From NCBI GenBank assembly GCA_963573385.1, contig CAUYLG010013649.1, positions 1-64,000 on the forward strand: a stretch of 64,000 nt of DNA, read 5' to 3'. This DNA is from Cacajao melanocephalus (Eukaryota; Chordata; Mammalia; Primates; Pitheciidae). Both the position numbers and the translations under genes were made by a program. How positions within the stretch are numbered: position 1 is the stretch's first letter; each line of letters opens with the position of its first letter. The notes beneath the pieces are model-generated. The model made no database searches. It saw nothing but the letters and a program-made list of their open reading frames with translations, and was not told the origin of the DNA. This document shows positions 38,806-52,500 of this stretch, one piece after another.

Positions 38806-40509
38806 TACATTTGTCTACAGCATCATTTCCTTATGAAATGAACTAGTACAGCTTAGTTAAACCAAGTGAAATCATAATCATCAGAATTGTCTATAAACTA
38901 CTATTAGCTAAATTATAACTTTGCATTTGCTTAGTACAGCCAAAGTTTTAAATACAGAAAGCACAAGAATAAACCAATGGTAACATGTAGAATCTAGATC
39001 ATCTGGGCAATTTAGAAGGCAGACTTTCAAAAAGTCTGAGGCACAAATACAAGAGAGTAAAAGTTCTTGTGCAACCTACATAAACGCAGCAAAGAAAATT
39101 AAGACATAAAAACACCGGAAAGCTCACTGTAAAAATATTATCAAAATATTTCTACGTAAGATATTTTGCTTTCATTTTTAGATCAGCTGAAGAGAAAAAC
39201 ATTCACTTTAAAATAAAAAAACATATATTTTTGTTTGGTCTGTCTATGAAATATCTTAAAACGTCGTAATTTTTATTTAAATTGTAGCAGACAATGTTAT
39301 GGGGGAAAAAACAAGAAACAGAAATCAATACCCCATAACAAAAAGCCCCCAAGCACAAGTGTTGATTTCCCTTGATATACTTACCTTGCATTGTCACTGG
39401 AAACACTGTTAAGAGAAACCTTTTTATTTTTTAAGCAAGAAAACAAATTGAAGCTCATGTGACCAGATTTTGAGAAATAAACTCCAAAAGCATTTTAAGC
39501 CATAACTTATTTCAAATGAACAGGAAAAATAATGATTTTTGCTTACATCATGCAGAGATAAGCATTAATTTGTTATCAGAAGAAAATTATATGCAGTGTG
39601 TTTACAGTTAACATTTTGAGGCAAATGTTCACTTAAATTCACAATGTCTCCATTGGCCTTTCACCAAAAGAGAAATACACCTTAAAAGCTTACTTCAATT
39701 TGCTCATTAACTATGATTTAGCCTTTTCTACCATATTATATTTGATAACTAGATTTTAAAAGCTTCTTAAAATATGGTAAACATTCTGAGATGTCTTTAT
39801 CAAGCAACCATATCAGCAGAGAAGTGATAAACTGTTAAACTTTCTTTTTTGCCCCAAACTATGTGTCAGAAAGGAAAATACCACTTCTCTCCTTCTAGAC
39901 GTCACAAGATTCTTTTGCATTAAATGTGGTGGAGCAAAAAAGTAAAGCTGGATAAAAGAGAGACAATGATTCTAAGGCACCCTTAGCATAGGGAATTTCA
40001 AAATAAAGACATTTACAGTTGGCCGCTTTACAACATAGTTTAACTTTTTTTGGTGAGAATCACTTTGACATCCATTAACAGCATTATCAGGTTGACTTCT
40101 TTTCCATAAATATGTTGTTTCCAACTAGTTTCCAGTCTTGCCTCCATGCCTAAAATTCAGGCAAGCCTAGGTAATCCTGTCTTAGCCAATGGACAGGATG
40201 TATTTGAAAATGAGAAAAATGGGTTTAAATTAGGAAGCAAAGTACTTTGTTATAGCTGAAATGGTTTTAAATGGAGCAAATGGTTGTAAATAATGAATGA
40301 CAGAGCATCTATTTTGGGACATTATGGCTTAAAATGCTATTTACTTTTAACTTCACAAATAAACACAGCTGTATTGTTTTGAAAAGCAATGAAAGGCATG
40401 CACCTCTACTAGCAGATTTAGCACTTCTGACCAAGTAAAACACCAACTTCTTTAAAAGTATGCTTCATGCACTGTACTGGATTTTTTTTAAGATGTAAAT
40501 TTTAATGCA
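38785..40509 (-). other. ZRANB2: ZRANB2 3' UTR
   Basis: AT-rich sequence after the stop, free of recognisable Alu or LINE insertions, about 1.7 kb to the best poly(A) signal. AATAAA also occurs earlier at 39423-39428 and 39272-39277, so shorter forms are possible. The downstream limit is inferred from the signal at 38800. Confidence 0.7.
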
Positions 40510-40573
40510 TTATTTCTTTTTTGAACTTGAACGGGAACCAGAATGGGATGATCCAGAAGATGACCTGTGGCGT
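40510..40573 (-). CDS. ZRANB2: ZRANB2 exon 10, coding part
   Basis: 64 coding nt after acceptor TCTTACAG, encoding [12 protein letters not shown] and the final SSSKKK before TAA. A second CAG lies nine bases into the exon (junction at 40564) and could act as an alternative in-frame acceptor. Confidence 0.95.
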
Positions 40574-43500
40574 CTGTAAGACATAATGGAGAGAGTAGGC
40601 ATTCTAGTAAGCCAGAACTGAATTTCAGCATTCATTCTTAAGACTGTGAAAATATACAAAATTCAGTACCATGATGCTAGCAAAAAAATTAAAAACTGAG
40701 ATAGGAACTTACACACAGAAAGTTATCTGATGTTGAGACTTTGGATATGAGCCCAGTTATGATACAAATACAACTTTAAATTCTTCTATAATTTAAAAAA
40801 GTTATCTTCTCATTTCAAAATATAGCCACCTCTCAATTATTTAAGGTATTGAAGAAAAGCCTTGCAAAAATGGGTAAAATTACAGAAAATGCACAACAAA
40901 AGCATATAGACTTGGTAATGGAAGTGTGACTAAACCAATCCCTGTGACACGGTGTAGAAAGTGTAAGAAGTCTATATGTAAAAAAGATACAGCAAGGCTT
41001 CTGTGTATGATAAAATATATTCATAAATAAGTTTTGGAAATCTAGGTCACACAAGATGATTGTACAATTTGCTATAGGCTTATATTCATGCAGCTAATAT
41101 GAATAAGTCAATATCAACCTGGGTAAAGTAGTGGTGTTCCGTAGGGGTTGGCCCTGGGCTCAGGGTTGTTTAGTGTTTTCACCAATCACCTGGCTTATGG
41201 AATAGAGAACATGTTCATTAAGTTTAGATGACAACAAACTAGGGGGATTATATGTGGCTAAGATAAAAATTTGCAGAAGTGGTAAGAAAGCAACAGAATG
41301 AATTCCACTCAAATACAGAGTAATTTTTTTTTTTTACAAAGAAACAAAGGCAGAGAAACAAGACTGCGTGTAATATTAACATCTAAACTCCAAAATGTGA
41401 AGAAGCAAAACTAATCATTCTGTACAAGTAGGAATCATGAGATAATCCTACCACTGAACCCAGCAATTATCAGAGTTTACATAATCTTTATTTTCACAAG
41501 TTAATAGAATATGAAAAATTTGCAAAGACTACAAATAAAGCCATTAAAATGACTATATAATTGAGAACAAAGATAAAATTAATGAAACTGAGTAGCCTGT
41601 TGCAGAAAAGGCTAGCAGATGACAGTTGCACTCTCCCATTATTAAAAGTGTCAATACAGATAAAGTAACCTAATAAAGGTCTTTTTGAAAAAAGATTTGG
41701 ACTGCGAGATGAAAAATGTATTAGCTACAAGGAATAATTTCCTTATAGATAAAGGGCATGAAGCAATTTGCTGTGGAAATGCATTTACACATATTTAAAT
41801 GAGGACAGATTCCCAATGATCTGAAAGTTAATTTTTTATTAGATGCTCTAGAATTCCTGACTTTTAGTATTTAAAGGGCTTAAGTACAAAAGTCAACTCA
41901 TAAATTATTTCAGCATATAGCTTCTGAATTGCAATCTCGAAAGACAGAAATAACCGAGAGTTGGCTATAAAAATTATATATATAAATAATAATTTAAACA
42001 ATAAAATGATCAAAGAATGGTTTGATCTACAATTCTAAACAACCTGATCAAATTACAAAGGATAAACAAAGTAATCTGTTTTTTTGAAGTTGGAAGTTGA
42101 AAAGTAGAAGTTGGAACACAGGAGATAGTAAAAATCTAACCCTTGACTAGGAAGTTTACTTTATCTATTAAACACACTTAAGGAAACCCATTCTTATTTC
42201 TACAGAAACCCAAACCTTTCGGGTGACCGTGATCTTGTTCGTCTTTTTTTGCGATCACCAGATGAAGAAGATCTAGAACGACTTCTCTTTCTGTTCCTCT
42301 CAGGAGAAGATGATGAACTTGAATAAGATCTTTTTCGTGGGGAAGAAGAGCCCCTGTGGGACCTGGAGCTGGATCTTCATTGATTGAGAAACAAATCAAA
42401 CATTTCATTAAAAGAAGAAATAAGGAAGATTATTTAGTTATCAGATAGCTCCAAAAATAACAGAATTTATAACAACTATGAAAATTTTATAAGGAAGAAT
42501 ACTTACTGCTTACTCAACAGAAGACTTCTGGATCAACCAGGAAAACATTCTACTTAGGTATATTATTTTAATTTCATCTCTTTAAAATTCTATCATATGT
42601 AATTAAAACCCTGCTTATTATATCAACATAGAATTTAAGACCTGTTTTAAGGCTTTCCAAAGTATACACAAATATTAGAGTATTATAAAATCAGCAGGTA
42701 ACTGCATTCACAGGACTTTATGTTTAGAAACTACATCCTTCATCCTTTCATTTAAGAAAAATATGTATCATATATTACTTCCTGAGAAAAATAAACATAA
42801 TTCCATGTGGAATTACGCAACTCATTAGTTAAGCTGTTACAGAAAAACCAGGTAGATGGGACAGAAACAAAAGACTAGTAAATGTACCAAAGTGCCAAAT
42901 CTTCAAAAAGAAATAAAAAGTAACTTTAAAATGATTTATATTTACAATACTTATTTTTATGAAAACCCACTATTTATGAAGTATGAAGTGTTGACATTCA
43001 CATGCTTCAGGTAGAATTAAATGTGGAAATGTTTAAATACAAATTTTTTTTCTTCACTTGTATATTTTGGTTGAAGGAATTTAGCTCAAACTTCCCAAAA
43101 AATTCACCTTTGGGCTTAAAATAAAACCAGAAAGCCCAAAAGGAGAATTCTTTGGAAAGTTACAAGCAATGAAAAAATGTTTGGGAAGTATATGAAGGCT
43201 GTTCTGTAAACCTCAATTATAATGGTTCCCAAAGGGAATACCAGAACTTAAGGATTTTTACCTATAAAGCACTAAAACATTGATACTAAATAATGGTAAT
43301 AAAAAACATATTTGCTCTCTACTTCTATTTCTTTTTTTTGAGACAGGGTCTTGCTCTGTTGCCCAGGCTGCACTGCGGTAGCGTAAACATGGCTCACTGC
43401 ACCCTCCATCTCCAGGGCACCAGTGATCCTTCCATCTCAGCCTACAGGAACACACCACCATGCCTCGCTTGTCGTTTTAATTTTTATTTTTAGTAGAGAT

Positions 43501-46500
43501 GAGGTCTCGCTATGTTGCCCAAGCTTGTCTCGAACTCCTGTGCTCAAACAGCCCTCCTACCTTGGCCTCCCAAGGTGTTGGGATTACAGGCGTGAGCCAA
43601 TGAGCCTGGCCTTGTTATCTATTTCTTATTGGCTTATAATGCAAATGTGCACACCACTGTCTTCTCCTTAACGTGTTCACACTGTGGTAGCACTCTAACG
43701 CTAAATTTCATTCAAAGCAGTAAATACTTTTACCAAAAGAGGCACTGTTAGACTTCAATGTGAATTTCCACAAATATGGAATTTCAGTCATTTTGTTATT
43801 TTTTAGATACCTTTAGTAGGTCATCACAAATTAACTTAAAAACAAAGACAGCATATTTTGACTAAATACAAAAAAAGTTCCCAAGAGCATATTTCAAATT
43901 ATGTTTCCCTCTATAGATGTGACTACATGCAACAAGAATGTTTACAACACTGTCTACTACTTAAGACCATGTCCTATCTAAACCAACTATACTTCCTGAT
44001 TTAGTTTTGAGTGTTTTGTGCTCTATAAATAATATTCTGTGTAAAATTAGAAAGGAAAATGTGTATACAGTACTTTCTAGGAACTTTATCTGATATAAAT
44101 GGCAAATTTGTTTCTGAAAACAACTGCCTTGCAAAACAGAACCTGTTTTGAGGTAGGGTTATTTTTCCTCATTTTAATAATGAAGAAAATTTTTCTTTTT
44201 ATTTACATATGTAATTTTATTTGTACTACTATTATTATTATTATTTTTTTGATACATGGTCTCCCTCCTCTGTCATCTAGGCTGGACTGCAGTGCTGTGA
44301 TCAAGGCTCACTACAACCTTGAACTCCTGGCCTCAAGTGATCTTCCCAATTCAGCCTCCTAAAGTGCTGGGATTATAGGCATAAGCCACTGTGTTTGGCT
44401 TTAATAGACTAGAGATGCGGCAATAAGACTTGGCTTCATCTTCCTACTTCATCACATATTATTGCCAAAATAACAAACACTGGATAACGCAAAATAGCCA
44501 CCTTATTTCAATCATGGGAATGTCTTGGCACACTGCTGGCAATGGAAACATTTTACGGTGAGAAAATTAAGCCGAGGCAAGTGCATTAGTTAGCTAATGC
44601 TAAAATAAAATTGACAAGTAGAAGCAAAATAAGGGGAAAAAAAGCAGCAACACCTTCTGCAGCCTTTAAATATTTTTCTCTCTGCTTCACAGAGAGATGC
44701 TACCTCATTCACCTTGATTTCGACCCACGAGATCTCGAACGTTCTCTGGAACTGGAACGAGATCTTGACTGCGAACTGGAAGAACTTCTTGAACGGGACC
44801 TGGAACAACACGGAAGGATTTTTTTTTCCAGGACCATTTAATTGAACTTTGTGATATGAACACTGAAAGAAAGATAGGTATTAGAGTTCATTTTCATATA
44901 AAAAGATAACTATACAAGATACATACTTTAAAAACACTATTTTAAATAAGCTTTTTTAGTAACAAAAGATAATTAAAAAATAACTATCACTTTCCAAGTG
45001 ATTAAATTACCCTAAAGCCACTCTACTGTACAAATAAAACATTGAGTATTATCACTTTATTACAAAAACACTGAATACTTTCTGTTTACAAGTAATTAAT
45101 AAGAAGCTACCCAGAACTAATACATCCAAGAAACAGAATGTGGCATATTTTACTTAATTTATCTAAAATGTCTCCATCATTTTCCTTTACAAACTCCCTT
45201 CTATTTCTGTACAAAGCTTTGAATATTGGCACGCGTGTATTTCATCCCTATATTTTTCTGTATACTCAATGCTTAGAGAATTAAAGGGAGAATATATAAT
45301 TCTGTCACTGTTAAGTCATTATATTTTTGGAAAATATGACACAAAGGGAAATATGGTCCATATGAATTTTAAAATTCACAAAATTAATCTAATTTGCAAC
45401 TATAATTTGTCCCTTATAACAATAACCTGTGGAAAAATATTACTGTATTTTTTACCACAAAATTACTAGTTATAGTCCCACTTCGTTAAGCTCTCAGGCT
45501 TTCTTGTGTTCAATTAACATATCCCTAGTTGTTATATACTAATAGCTAATATTTTATTCCTAAATATGATTAAAATTGCCCATGCCATCAATTAACTGTG
45601 ATTAACGTTTTTTAAGAGGACTCTGTTAACTTAAATCACTACTTTCACTCACCTAAAAGTTTATTTTTATTGTTAACTATAAAATCAGAGATTACGTGTT
45701 TTATATCAACAAACAAAAGAATATTCAAGTACACCAACTAAGTCCTCTATTTAGTTTACTCCTGGACATCTGAAAATTAAGAGCATTTAGTCAACAGAAC
45801 TAACATGGCCGAATTTGCTTCTTTATTCAGAATACTGATACCAAAGCAGACTATTAAAATACTGTGTAATAAACAATGATTTAATTAATGCCTAGAAAAT
45901 TTCCGTGCTAGCCTCCAACATCTTGAATGAAAATACAGATCTTCCCTTAATTTCTAAATGTAAGCTATCTCTTTGGCTTAATTAAACATAAGTTCATGTA
46001 AGGATTTAATTCAGTTTTTAAGTCTATTTTAGTCAAAAGCGTGAGGCTACGATACGTTAAGGAAGTTTCATGCCAAGACTTTACATTTCTAAAAATACTG
46101 GACAACAGGTGTATGGCACTAAGTTGAAAAATTATTTAAAAGTTGACTTGAATTAAATTTTTTAAATAAAAAGGAAAGTTTATTTCGTCAAGAAAAACAA
46201 AATTTATAAATAAAAAAGTTAGATACTGACATTTTGACTGATGTTACCCTTGACCTGTACCCGTTTACCTGGACCTAGACCTTGAACTTGAGGGGGAGGA
46301 TGAGCGTGATGAAGATCGTGAATGTGAAGATCGAGACTTTGAGCGACTTCGTCTATTAGGTTTCTTTTTATTACTATCTTCTTCTTCACTGGCATCAAGA
46401 TTGTATTTTGAGAGATCAGCATCATCTTCATCCTCATCCTAACAAAAATTCAATTATAAGTAGACATTTAGATATTAGTGTTACCTACCAGAAAAGATAA

Positions 46501-49500
46501 AACAGCTAAGTGTACTGAACACCTCCATATGTATGTATCACAGGTATCTCAGCAAATGCATTCTGAATTCTAAAATTCACCTACTAAACTCATCTCAAAG
46601 AGACTTGACAACTTTATCTCGGGTTATTACAGACATAAACCTGGAGGTTATACACTCTTTTTCTGTCACACATAGTGTAACAACCCCGTTAGTTAAGAAT
46701 TTTCAAGTCTACCTCCTTAAAAGTCCTTGAATCCACAACTCTTAATTTTAGTTAGAAACTCTGTTCCTTCTTCTCTAGTATATTACAGTAACTTCTTATC
46801 TGGTCTCCTCAAATCTGAAGATCCATTCTGCCTCTCTAATATCTCAACAAACTGAGTCATCAGAAACACTGGCCAGATAAATATATCTCACTTTTTCCTT
46901 AAAAACTTTAAAACTGCCTTATTATTTGTTTGGTTGCATTTCAGAACCTGTTATGATCAGGCTTCAAGGTACCCTTAACATGGCATAAAACTTACACTCT
47001 GGCCTGACAGAACAAGTATCACTGGAATTGTGTGCTGCCCCCCTCATCTTATTCTCCCCTCTGCTCTTAACTGTACTAGCCTATGTATGGTATTTTTGAA
47101 GGCTGCTGGCTTATTTCCTATATAGAGAACCTGTATTTGCTGTTTTCTGCCTAAATGTGCTCTCACCTCAGCTCTTATTGGTGGCTCCTACCTATCATTC
47201 AAGTTTCAGCGCAAACTTCACCTCCTAAGACATTATCCATCAACAAAAACCAAAGTTGCTTTTAAACTATTACATCATGTGTCTTCATAACATTATTGCT
47301 ATCAAAATTATCTTGTGTATTTATATCTTCCCTCAACTAGAATTGAATAAGAGAAAGGTGGTTCTGTCTCGGTCACTACTGTATCTCCAGAACAATAGTG
47401 TTCCAAGTACAAATAGTACAAAGCGGAAACTTAAAACCTTTGTGAGAACAAAGGAAAACACAGAATATATTTTCACCAAGTGTCTAAGATTGTCAAAAGC
47501 ATTCAGGTTATGGTATAACTCAAAGAAGACAAAGGGGAAATAAGTCAAGAAAATTGTTCACCTCATCTAATTTATATTTAGAAAGATCTTCATCCTCATC
47601 CTCTTCTTCTCCCTCTGATTCTTTATCTTCAACTTCCTTTAATATAGATGCAGGACCAACTGCTTTCCCTCTGTATTTTTTCTTTTTGCGTCCAAACTAG
47701 AGAAAAACAATTTCAAAATATTTGTCAGCTGATAATGCATTAAACCTAATACATTTTCTAAAAAATTATTTTTAGATATTTAAGTTATGATTCCCTGAAA
47801 ATGATCAGTTGCTGAAGACTCAAATTGCACTTACAAAAATAAAGTATGTTTAAAAGTTTTCCTTTGCATTTAAGAAATTTTTCTATCATTCTTTTCTAAT
47901 GTATATTCATCCTGAACACCAAGACATAGCTTACCTCATCATATTCACCATCAGATTCTTCTCTTTCTATATATTCAACATTTTCTCTTTCATTGAAACC
48001 ACCACCATACCCTTAAAAAAGAGGGAACAAATTGTTATCCTAGGACAATTCATTTAAATAATAAACACATCATGCCCAAATAATCTCCAAACAAAAAAAA
48101 TCTAATCAACAGCTGCCTATCCATCTAATAAATTACTTGTCTTTAAGAAAGCATATTAGAAATCACCACAAAAATAAAGATAACTTAGTTGGAACATCAT
48201 ATGGCTATACTTCTAGCTTTTTTCAATTTCAAATTGTCCTGTATGACTCATTAAATTCATAGAATGTACTGGTGGAAAACATCTCAAACTTCTGCTATAA
48301 CCAAGTTTTAAAGGACTTTCTTCTAGTTTATTGCAATTCTTCTGGAAACAGTGGACTCATTAACAGCCAAGCATTAAAATACACTGTTTACCAGTTGCAA
48401 ATACTCTGAAATCTTCTGATACACTGAAATTTTGCTACTTTAAAATGTAGTGGGCCTTATTAGAGCTTGAAAAAGTCCTAATTACATAGGCAAATACAGT
48501 AACAGAATAAAGGCCATCCTTTGGCCTTGGTTAAATTGGTTTTAATCTAATTGTTTTTAACACATAGGTAAAGGTCACACAGGTTCTCTTAATTAGTCAG
48601 TAAATTTTGAAACTAAATCATTCTACTAAAAAGTAGTTGAGATTAGCAAACCACTATTCTCTCATGTCATAACCAATGTAAACAAATTCAATTGGCACAT
48701 CTCTGACATAAGCTTAAAGGAGAGACTGGAATTTAAAAAAATGAGCTAGTTTTAGGAAAAGCAAGCTGATATATTATGAAAATGTCTCCCATGGAAAATT
48801 AAAGAAGTATGTGTTGATCAAGAGTAATACAATCTAACTGGTCACATAATCCAGTGCAGTATCAGCACATAAAGCCAGTGATTTGTAGACTTAAAGACTT
48901 CATTAGCAAAATATTAAATAGATTTATAATAAAAAGTTTTCTTTATAAAAATTAGGACTTGTAACTTAAAATTTGCCTATCATTAGCATTTAAAAAATCT
49001 TTTTAAAATTTCACTTTCTGGAAAAAAAAAACCCACACTAATGTAACATATTTTCTTCACTATACTAGTGAAAACCAAAATACTTGGAAGTTAATAAAAA
49101 TATTTTTAAACATACATGGGATCTAGAGAAATAATTTACAGAGAAAAAAAACTGAAAAGTAATGACAAATATGGAGAGCTCAAAAATTAATTATCGTAAG
49201 ATTAGAAAGTGAACTGTAACTCATGTAGTTATTTCTATGTTAATAAAATTATTTTAAAACGAGTATCACAGCCAATACAGAACAATTTTCACATTTTCTC
49301 ATACAAGCCACAGAAAAAGCAGCAAAATGGCTGACAACAGACATTAGTAAGGTATGCTGTATGAACCCAGACAATATAAAGCTAGCTCATTAACGCTTTT
49401 CCTACAAATGGGAAACGCACTAGTTCCCTATGACGAAAAAACTGAAACATATCATTTTCACTTAATATCTGAGATAGTGGAATCAATGGAATAGTATGTT

Positions 49501-52500
49501 TGTTTCCTTCATTCTACTGATTTAAAGCAAGGCAGGGTAATGCTGTATAAATTGGTTTTCTTATTTCCACTCTTGCCACCACCTCTCCTAATTTCTTCTC
49601 CACAAACCAGAAAGAAGAGTGTTTAATTCATCTCTGGGTAACTCCTCTTTCACTCTTAGCTTAAGCATAAGCTTTGTAAAAGAGGACTTCATTTCACCGG
49701 TGCTGTAAATTATTTTGCTCACCCAGGTATCCCCAGCACCTTGCACAGTGGCCTATAAATATGTCTTCAAGGAATGAATACAGAAAACACAATTATGGAA
49801 TCATTTAATGAATTTGAATTCCTCTGGAAGGCTTTAAAAAGCAACCAGAATTTCTGTAGATTTTAGTGTCTTACAATGAATATATTTTCAAATTTGTCTC
49901 ACAGTATGATGTAAAAAGCTCAGGAAGGGCCAGGAAAGAATCAAACACAGGTTTAAAATGATTGTTTGGATCAGGATTGTGACAATGGAAAAAAAGAGCA
50001 AAAGGGGGATGAATATAACATGTACGTCAAAGGAAGAACTAAGGCCTAACAGGAAAATTCTATGATTCTATACTCTCAACAATTAACTCCTGAGAACTTA
50101 TTCTATGGAAATAATCCAAAAGAATAAAAATCACAATGTACTAAAATTGTTTTTGTGCCATTATCTTTAATTTTTTTTTTTTTTTTTTTTAGAAAGCTGA
50201 CAAAAACAGTAATAACCCTAAATCCTGCAACAGGAAAAGTAAATTACTGAACAATTTGATGTAATTATGCAGGAAAGCCAGCTATCTTTCAGAGGTAGTG
50301 AATCACATTCTCTTTTATTCATCTCCTGTCTCATGCTTAGGAAATGCTCCCTGAACCCTGTACTGCTTTATTACAAATAGCCAAAAGAAATTGGAAAGCA
50401 ACAGAGTAAGTTATTTCACACCTTCAATTGTTACCAGCAAAGACAAATACTTGTAGCTAGGTAAGTGGGAAAGGTTCAAGACAGTAGAATGACTGAAAAA
50501 TGACAAAGAGTAGAGAAGAGTGAGAAGTTATCACTATAAAATTTGCTTACTTCTCTGTTAAACTATAGTTCTTGTGATAGTGAAACTATAAAGGAGTCAG
50601 GAAATAGGTCAAGGAGAATGTGAAAAGAGAAAGTTTTTTTAAATTTTGAAACTGTTGAAAAGATTTTAGACTTTAACCTAAAAGCAATCACAATCGGTTT
50701 TTAAAAAAGGCAGTTTTAAATTTGGAAATAAAAAACTCACATGTAGAAACCACCTAGGTGGCTATTTTTCCATAAAACATAATATCTTTGCCTAGGGTGG
50801 TAATGGAAAAGAATTTTTTGAGTATGGGAGATACCAAGAAAGAGCTATCTAGGCTAAGAAGAACATCCAGATTTCCAGCTTATGTAACAAATGTATGGAG
50901 AGTGGTACTAATCATAAGAAAGAGATCATTGGAAGAGGGTCAGGTCCCGGGGGAAAATCACAAATTCAGTTTGAATATAATAAGTTTGACATTCGCCTGG
51001 CAATGTTGAACTGGCAGCTGGATATATGGGTCAAAGAAGTCTGAGGTGGAGAAATAAACTTGGGCATCAAGCAAAGTTACTTAAACCTTGGGCTTAGAAG
51101 AAAACACCTAGAAACCGAGGAAAGAAAGAGGGCCAGAGATGGCCACGAAGAATCTCAACATCAGTGGCCAAAAAAAAGAGAAACCCATATAAAGGAGACA
51201 GAATATACAAACAATCAAAGGTGGGGAGGCGGGATGAGCTGCATACCTTCAGTGAGGGAAGAAAAAAAGGAGATCCTTGTCAGAAGACCTTAATCTACCC
51301 AATCAGTGAAAAGGCAAAATCACTTCCTAAGAATAAGGTAGGATTTGAGGGCTGAAAAAGGAAACAAAAAAATCTAGGACATTATAATGTTCCCACATAT
51401 GAGAATATAATTTTTTAAAAAGGGGTGGGGGGAGGGAATAAAAAGAGAATTTCTGTTGAAGTCTAGAAGAGCCAGGTCAAAAAGATTCAACAGTGGCCCT
51501 CTGATCCCTAGAAACTAAATAGACAGTGAAAATGGCCTAAAGTTAGAGAGGCAAAGAAAACAGGAAAGTAATTCACCAAGTGTAGGTCTGACAGGGTGAC
51601 TACATATAGATGGAATCCTTTGATCATGTGACATATGAGCAGTTGAATGACAAAATCAGATTTGAAGTACACAGCTAATGTGGTTGGGCTAATTGCTGAT
51701 AATGGAAAACTATATGCTATTAGGTAAACATTTTCATTTCACCAGTAACACACATAGTCAGTGATCAGCTATAACTTAGGCCAATGATTACTAAACACCA
51801 TCCAAACAACCTGAAGATTTTGGAAACCTACCACCAAATAACTTTAACAGTTCTGCACTTTACAATCTGTATTTTAAAACGTTTCTCAGATGATCCTAAC
51901 ACATAGCTAAGTTTCAGAATTATTGCCTAAGCTTTAGAAGAACACTTTAAATGGTGTGGCTTTGCCCTTTAAGTCACAGCAGGCTATTAAAAGAATTAAA
52001 AAATGATATCATTATATCATTACTAACAACAAACACGTAAACCACTGTAAGGGAAAGGAGGAGAGTATTTCTAAAAGTATTATGCCCCTCCTTGTTAGGG
52101 TAGAGGTCCCTAATACTGTTATTTTATAAATTGTTAAACAAAAGATTTGTATGTGTATATGGGGGGAAAAAATCCCCAGCAAGAAACATTCAGGGCAGTA
52201 TACACAGAATCCTCACTTACTGTGCTCTTATTTGAAGGTAATACAATTATTGTTTCAATATTTATTTCTTTAAAAAAAATTATTTAGTTAAAATGTGGTT
52301 GTATCGTACCTGTTCTTTCTTCTAATTTAGCATACTTTGGAGTATTACACATATTACACTCTGATCTTCTGGCCCAATTCACATTGCTGCAACTTTAGAA
52401 GTGAAAAATATCAAATTAGTAGGCTATAACATAGGTAATATCATATTTTTAGATATTTTATAATTTTAAAATAAAAACTAGGATGAAACTATCATAAAGA

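Larger units (their letters stand above)
42375..44712 (-). other. ZRANB2: ZRANB2 intron 8, host of mir-186
   Basis: 2.3 kb containing, in transcript order, a short Alu piece (44400-44244), a full Alu in transcript-sense orientation (43610-43329) and the mir-186 hairpin. Confidence 0.93.

Noticed and set aside
46219..46437. 72-codon minus-strand frame beginning in ZRANB2 exon 7
   Set aside because: Reads the exon in a wrong frame; the spliced frame gives the conserved acidic/SR sequence.
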